DNA of 64,000 nt, taken from assembly GCF_029945805.1 (NCBI RefSeq), contig NZ_JAQSDH010000042.1, forward strand, positions 116,122-180,121, written 5' to 3'. The notes below the pieces were generated by a model, which was not told the origin of the DNA, did no database searches, and worked only from the letters and a program-made list of their open reading frames with translations. The position numbers and the translations under genes are program-made. This DNA comes from Flavobacterium sp. (GTDB lineage Bacteria; Bacteroidota; Bacteroidia; Flavobacteriales; Flavobacteriaceae). Positions 60,418-64,000 of the stretch are shown in pieces. Within the stretch, counting starts at the first letter, position 1; every line of letters begins with the position of its first letter.

Positions 60418-61446
60418 TTAATTAAAGACCGTCTTTCCCAATGCTTCTAAAACATATTCGTGCATGATTTGTCTGTAATCAAGATGCGTTACGATGCGAA
60501 GTTTGCCTTTAGACATTACACTGATGGAAATTCCTTTCTCCTTTAATTTGTCAACAACTTGCTTGTCACTGATGTTTTCAGCTGGTGAAAAGATAACAAT
60601 ATTCGTTTCGATTTGTTCAACAACAGCAACCCAAGAACATCGTTCTAATTGGCTTCCCAATTCCTTAGCTCGGCGATGATCCTCTTCTAATCTATTGATG
60701 TTGTTTTGCAATGCATAGATTCCAGCTGCGGCCAAATAACCCGATTGACGCATATTACCTCCAAATATTTTTCGCACACGCAAAGCTCTGTGCATCGTTT
60801 CCGCATCACCAAGTAAAACCGAGCCTATTGGTGCGCCTAATCCTTTGGAGAAACAAACCGAAATCGTATCGAAAAGTTGCCCGAATTGCTTTGGCTGTTG
60901 TTTTTTAGCAATCATCGCATTCCATAAGCGAGCGCCGTCTAAATGGTATTTCAGATTATGTTCAGTACAAACCTGTTTTATCTTTTGTAGTTCCAAAATG
61001 TCGTAACAAGCGCCGCCACCTTTATTCGTAGTGTTTTCAATTCCAACCATTTTTGACATGGGTGTGTGATAAAATTCGGGGTCATTGATTCCCTCTTTTA
61101 CTTGTTCGGCTGTAATCATTCCACGCTTTCCGTCCAATAAATTAAAATTTACGCCACTATTAGCCGAAGCGCCGCCCGATTCATACAAATGAATGTGCGA
61201 CCATTTATCACAGATAATTTGATCACCCGGATTGGTGTTTAATTTAATGGCCGTTTGGTTTGCCATAGTTCCTGTTGGGAAAAATAAGGCGGCTTCCATT
61301 CCAAATAAATCGGCAACAATTTTTTCAAAAGCATTTACGGTTGGATCTTGTTTGAATACGTCATCGCCTACTTGAGCGTTGAACATTGCTTGAAGCATTT
61401 CGGGTGATGGTTTGGTTACGGTATCACTGATTAAATTTATTTCCAT
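60418..61446 (-). CDS. ltaE: threonine aldolase family PLP enzyme
   Basis: The 342-residue cytoplasmic PLP enzyme starts MEINLISDTVTKPSPEMLQAMFNAQVGDDVFKQDP, typical of low-specificity L-threonine aldolase. The PLP lysine is in VCFSKGLGAPIGSVLLGD and the active-site His/Arg region in YHLDGARLWNAM. It cleaves threonine or allo-threonine to glycine and acetaldehyde. Length fits the family (about 340). It is a single gene; the upstream region carries the dispersed intergenic repeat next to prfB. Confidence 0.9.
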   Translation of the reverse strand: MEINLISDTVTKPSPEMLQAMFNAQVGDDVFKQDPTVNAFEKIVADLFGMEAALFFPTGTMANQTAIKLNTNPGDQIICDKWSHIHLYESGGASANSGVNFNLLDGKRGMITAEQVKEGINDPEFYHTPMSKMVGIENTTNKGGGACYDILELQKIKQVCTEHNLKYHLDGARLWNAMIAKKQQPKQFGQLFDTISVCFSKGLGAPIGSVLLGDAETMHRALRVRKIFGGNMRQSGYLAAAGIYALQNNINRLEEDHRRAKELGSQLERCSWVAVVEQIETNIVIFSPAENISDKQVVDKLKEKGISISVMSKGKLRIVTHLDYRQIMHEYVLEALGKTVFN

Positions 61447-61482
61447 ATAAAGATTAGATAGTCTATTTTTGTGCTGTTACAC

Positions 61483-61613
61483 TAGCCCCGATAGTAGCGG
61501 CATCCTTTTTTGTTTTTATATAAAAGCCCTTGGACTAGGCTCAGGTTGACAAAAACAAAAAAGATATAGCGAATAGCGGGATTAGCTCCTGAAACTCTGA
61601 AATAAACTCAGAG
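61483..61613. repeat. long hairpin element upstream of prfB
   Basis: Left arm 61483-61516 (AGCCCCGATAGTAGCGGCAT...) and right arm 61551-61587 are imperfect complements, with 13 identical bases (CTTTTTTGTTTTT) nearest the loop. The loop holds a copy of the dispersed repeat seen at 40327-40350. A second small hairpin CTCTGA/TCAGAG (61595-61613) follows. Similar elements occur between genes in flavobacteria, so it may be a REP-type or structured-RNA sequence. Confidence 0.5.
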
Positions 61614-61664
61614 AAATTAAATTCAGGATAAATTCAATTAATAAAACACAAAATTACATAATTT

Positions 61665-62760
61665 ATGACAAATACCGAACAAATTAAAGGTATTGTGGAG
61701 CGTCTTGGTGCGTTGAGGAGGTATCTTTGACATTGATGCCAAGCTTGTAGAAATTACCAATGAAGAAGAAAAAACCTTCGCTCCCGACTTTTGGAACAAT
61801 CCAAAACAAGCCGAAATCATTGTCCAAAATCTCCGTTCTAAGAAAAAATGGGTGGAAGATTTTGAGAAAGGCAATGCTATGGCAGAAGAACTTCAAATCA
61901 TTTACGAATTTGTCAAAGAAGGTGATGCTTCAGAAGAGGAACTTGACGACCACTTTGAACTGACGAGCACGCATATTGAGAATCTTGAATTCAGAAACAT
62001 GCTTTCTGATGAAGGCGACAGTTTAAGTGCAGTGGTTCAGATTACGGCTGGTGCTGGTGGAACGGAAAGCTGCGACTGGGCGTCAATGCTGATGCGAATG
62101 TATATGATGTGGGGCGAAAAAGAAGGCTATAAAATTAAAGAACTTAACTTTCAGGAAGGGGAAGTTGCCGGAATTAAAACGGTAACTTTAGAATTTGAAG
62201 GCGAATATTCCTTTGGGTATTTAAAAGGTGAAAATGGGGTGCATCGTTTGGTGCGGATTTCTCCTTTTGATAGTAATGCCAAACGTCATACCTCTTTTGC
62301 TTCGGTTTATGTTTATCCGTTGGTGGATGATAGTATCGAAATTGACATCAATCCAGCTGATATTGAAATTACGACTTCTCGTTCTAGTGGCGCTGGAGGA
62401 CAAAATGTAAATAAGGTGGAAACCAAAGTGCAATTGGTTCACAAACCAACCGGAATTCAAGTGCAGTGTTCGGAAACGCGATCGCAACAAGATAACAGAC
62501 AACGTGCGATGCAAATGCTTCGTTCGCAATTGTATGAAATTGAGTTGAAAAAACAACAAGCACAACGCGCCGATATTGAAGCCGGAAAAATGAAAATTGA
62601 ATGGGGTTCTCAGATTCGAAATTATGTGATGCAACCTTATAAATTGGTTAAAGATGTAAGAACAGGCTTTGAAACAAGCGATGTAGATGGCGTGATGAAT
62701 GGCAATATTGATAAATTCCTTAAAGCGTACCTGATGATGATGGGACAGAAGGAGGAGTGA
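61665..62760 (+). CDS. prfB: peptide chain release factor 2 (programmed +1 frameshift)
   Basis: The ATG at 61665 opens a 21-codon reading frame that ends at an in-frame TGA (61728-61730). A +1 shift at CTT TGA C continues the protein from 61729 (GAC ATT GAT...) to 62760, giving about 364 residues (E. coli RF2: 365). The tripeptide anticodon region SPF is present (VRISPFDS). The GGQ motif ([14 protein letters not shown]), at about residue 245, marks peptidyl-tRNA hydrolysis. The protein ends translation at UGA and UAA codons. Coordinates cover both parts joined: 61665..61727 and 61729..62760. Confidence 0.95.
61716..61731 (+). promoter_or_regulatory. RF2 programmed frameshift site
   Basis: AGGAGG (61716-61721), a 3-base spacer TAT, then CTT-TGA-C (61725-61731). 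This has the same spacing as the E. coli RF2 site. When RF2 is scarce the ribosome slips +1 at CTT and reads GAC instead of stopping. The AGGAGG is notable because leaders of this group otherwise lack Shine-Dalgarno sequences. Confidence 0.92.
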
Positions 62761-62906
62761 TCAATGGTCAATAAATTTAGTAATCAGTTTTAACTAGGAT
62801 TAGGATTTTTACATTCAATTCACTTTATTTGAAATATAATCGACCGAGGCAATTGATATTAATAAAAATTATTAATAGAAGTGCAACGGAATAACACCAG
62901 ACTATT

Positions 62907-63899
62907 ATGAGTTCCTATTCTATTCAAGAAATTAATGACGTACTGAAAGGCGAAATTGTTGGAAATACAACTTGCAAAATAACGGCTCCTGAACAATTAG
63001 AAGTTGCAGCTGAAACCGAAATTTCTTTTATTGGAAACAAAAAATACGAGAAATTTTGGGAGAATTCCAAAGCTTGCGTTGCTGTAGTTAATCAGGATTG
63101 TTCTCTTGAACCAGGAGAAAATCGTGCTTTTATAAAAGTAAAAAATGCCGATTTGGCGATGTCACAGGTTTTAGAACTCTTCGCTCCTGCTCCCCCTATT
63201 TTTGCAGTTGATATTCATCCAAGCGCTGTTATTGATAAATCGGTAACGATAGGAAATGGAACCCGAATTGGAGCCGGAAGTTATGTTGGACCCAACGTAA
63301 AATTGGGAGAAAATGTTACAATTTATCCAAATGTGACTATTCTTGATGAATGCAGTATTGGAAAAAACACAACCATTTGGTCTGGAACGGTAATTCGCGA
63401 ACGCTGTCATATTGGAGCACATTGTATTTTGCATCCGAATTGCGTAATTGGTGCGGATGGTTTTGGATTTAGACCTTGTCCTGAAAAAGGATTGGTAAAG
63501 ATTCCACAAATTGGGAATGTAATTATAGGTAACGGTGTTGAAATTGGTGCCAATTCTTGTGTAGATAGAGGGAAGTTCAGTTCAACGGTTCTTGGAGATG
63601 GTTGCAAAATTGATAATTTGGTGCAAATTGGACATAATTCCAAACTCGGAAGATTTTGTATTATGGCTGGAAATTCAGGTTTAGCGGGTTCGGTAACTTT
63701 AGGAGATGGAGTTATGATTGGCGGAAGTGCCTCTATTAAAGATCATTTAACGATTGGTAACGGCGCTATTGTTGGTGCAGGTTCTGGTGTTGCTGCAGAT
63801 GTTGAAGCGGGAAAAGTTGTATTAGGTTATCCGGCAGTTGATGCTCGTGATGCATTGAAGCAATGGGCCATTTTAAAACGATTAGCTTCCAATAAATAA
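62907..63899 (+). CDS. lpxD: UDP-3-O-acylglucosamine N-acyltransferase
   Basis: The 330-residue enzyme has an N-terminal LpxD domain (YSIQEINDVLKGEIVGNTTCKITAPEQLEVAAETEISFIGNKKY) and a left-handed parallel beta-helix of hexapeptide repeats (VDIHPSAVIDKSVTIGNGTRIGAGSYVGPNVKLGENVTIYPNV). The acyl-transfer histidine region is IGHNSKLGRFCIMAGNSGLAGSVTLGD. It adds a 3-hydroxyacyl chain to UDP-3-O-acylglucosamine in lipid A synthesis, from acyl-ACP. Length agrees with the E. coli enzyme (341). The gene starts 146 bases after prfB. Confidence 0.95.
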   Translation: MSSYSIQEINDVLKGEIVGNTTCKITAPEQLEVAAETEISFIGNKKYEKFWENSKACVAVVNQDCSLEPGENRAFIKVKNADLAMSQVLELFAPAPPIFAVDIHPSAVIDKSVTIGNGTRIGAGSYVGPNVKLGENVTIYPNVTILDECSIGKNTTIWSGTVIRERCHIGAHCILHPNCVIGADGFGFRPCPEKGLVKIPQIGNVIIGNGVEIGANSCVDRGKFSSTVLGDGCKIDNLVQIGHNSKLGRFCIMAGNSGLAGSVTLGDGVMIGGSASIKDHLTIGNGAIVGAGSGVAADVEAGKVVLGYPAVDARDALKQWAILKRLASNK

Positions 63900-63976
63900 T
63901 TATGAATTTTAAATTATAAATTTTAAATTAATATAAAAACATTTAAAATCATTGTTGTCCGATAAAAGTAAATAAA

Positions 63977-64000
63977 AAGAAGCCAAATTAATGGCTTCTT
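63977..64000 (+). terminator. terminator at the window end
   Basis: A 9-base perfect stem AAGAAGCCA/TGGCTTCTT with a 6-base loop runs to the last base; the T run lies outside. From 63900 to 63976 the spacer is AT-rich without features. Confidence 0.6.

Noticed and set aside
61681..61963. Other-frame short reading frames over the start of prfB
   Set aside because: They lie over the prfB frameshift region and are explained by the +1 shift of RF2.

Overview
The window looks like a chromosome segment of a Flavobacterium-type member of the Bacteroidota. The evidence is the AT-rich sequence, the repeated TAnnTTTG promoter -7 elements (several with a TTG or TTTG 19-20 bases upstream), the general lack of Shine-Dalgarno sequences before genes, and families typical of the group (DUF2911, DUF1684, CIA30, lipoproteins with MKK...C starts, M56/BlaI pairs). 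All assignments rest on reading motifs by eye; no database search was run.

Left chromosomal part (1-16800): the 3' end of a PIG-L deacetylase-like gene, a 35-residue membrane peptide and a sodium:solute symporter; a DUF2911 protein; a light-response operon (SRPBCC protein, an SDR that lacks the catalytic tyrosine, a CPD photolyase); a small lipoprotein; tcdA, a small membrane gene broken at codon 3 and a HAD phosphatase; ferritin and a flavin reductase; CIA30, TatD, DUF1684 and MFS genes; and a BlaI/M56 sensor pair behind two palindromic operators.

Genomic island (about 16915-36515, 19.6 kb): it is integrated at the 3' end of a tRNA-Arg(ACG) gene on the minus strand. A 14-base direct repeat of the tRNA end bounds it, and a tyrosine integrase lies at the left end. 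A third att copy 111 bases further left marks an older insertion, and each of the three att copies has its own hairpin terminator on the side where the tRNA transcript leaves. The island holds: an excisionase-like protein and envelope cargo (secreted protein, lipoprotein, barrel-like protein, SHOCT protein); a defence locus (WYL regulator, hsdM, DUF1016 nuclease, hsdS, mobile mystery proteins A and B, hsdR); and a minus-strand block of small genes. That block encodes an HTH protein, an HxH rolling-circle-type initiator, a degenerate Zn-ribbon protein, two single-pass membrane peptides, a serine recombinase and two unknown proteins. It looks like a miniature replicon or satellite and is the least explained part of the window.

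Right chromosomal part (36578-64000): an MFS exporter, a pentapeptide-repeat protein, a MoxR-like ATPase with a VWA partner, GMP reductase, a MacAB-like ABC exporter operon, miaE, glyA, fahA and gcvT, a YebC-family regulator, an SPFH/flotillin protein with tandem AEAEATK repeats, a cysteine synthase family enzyme, prolyl oligopeptidase-family ptrB, a FIST sensor with a hybrid histidine kinase, threonine aldolase, prfB with a programmed +1 frameshift, and lpxD. Dispersed intergenic repeats and long hairpins lie at 40327-40350, 46510-46578 and 61483-61613.
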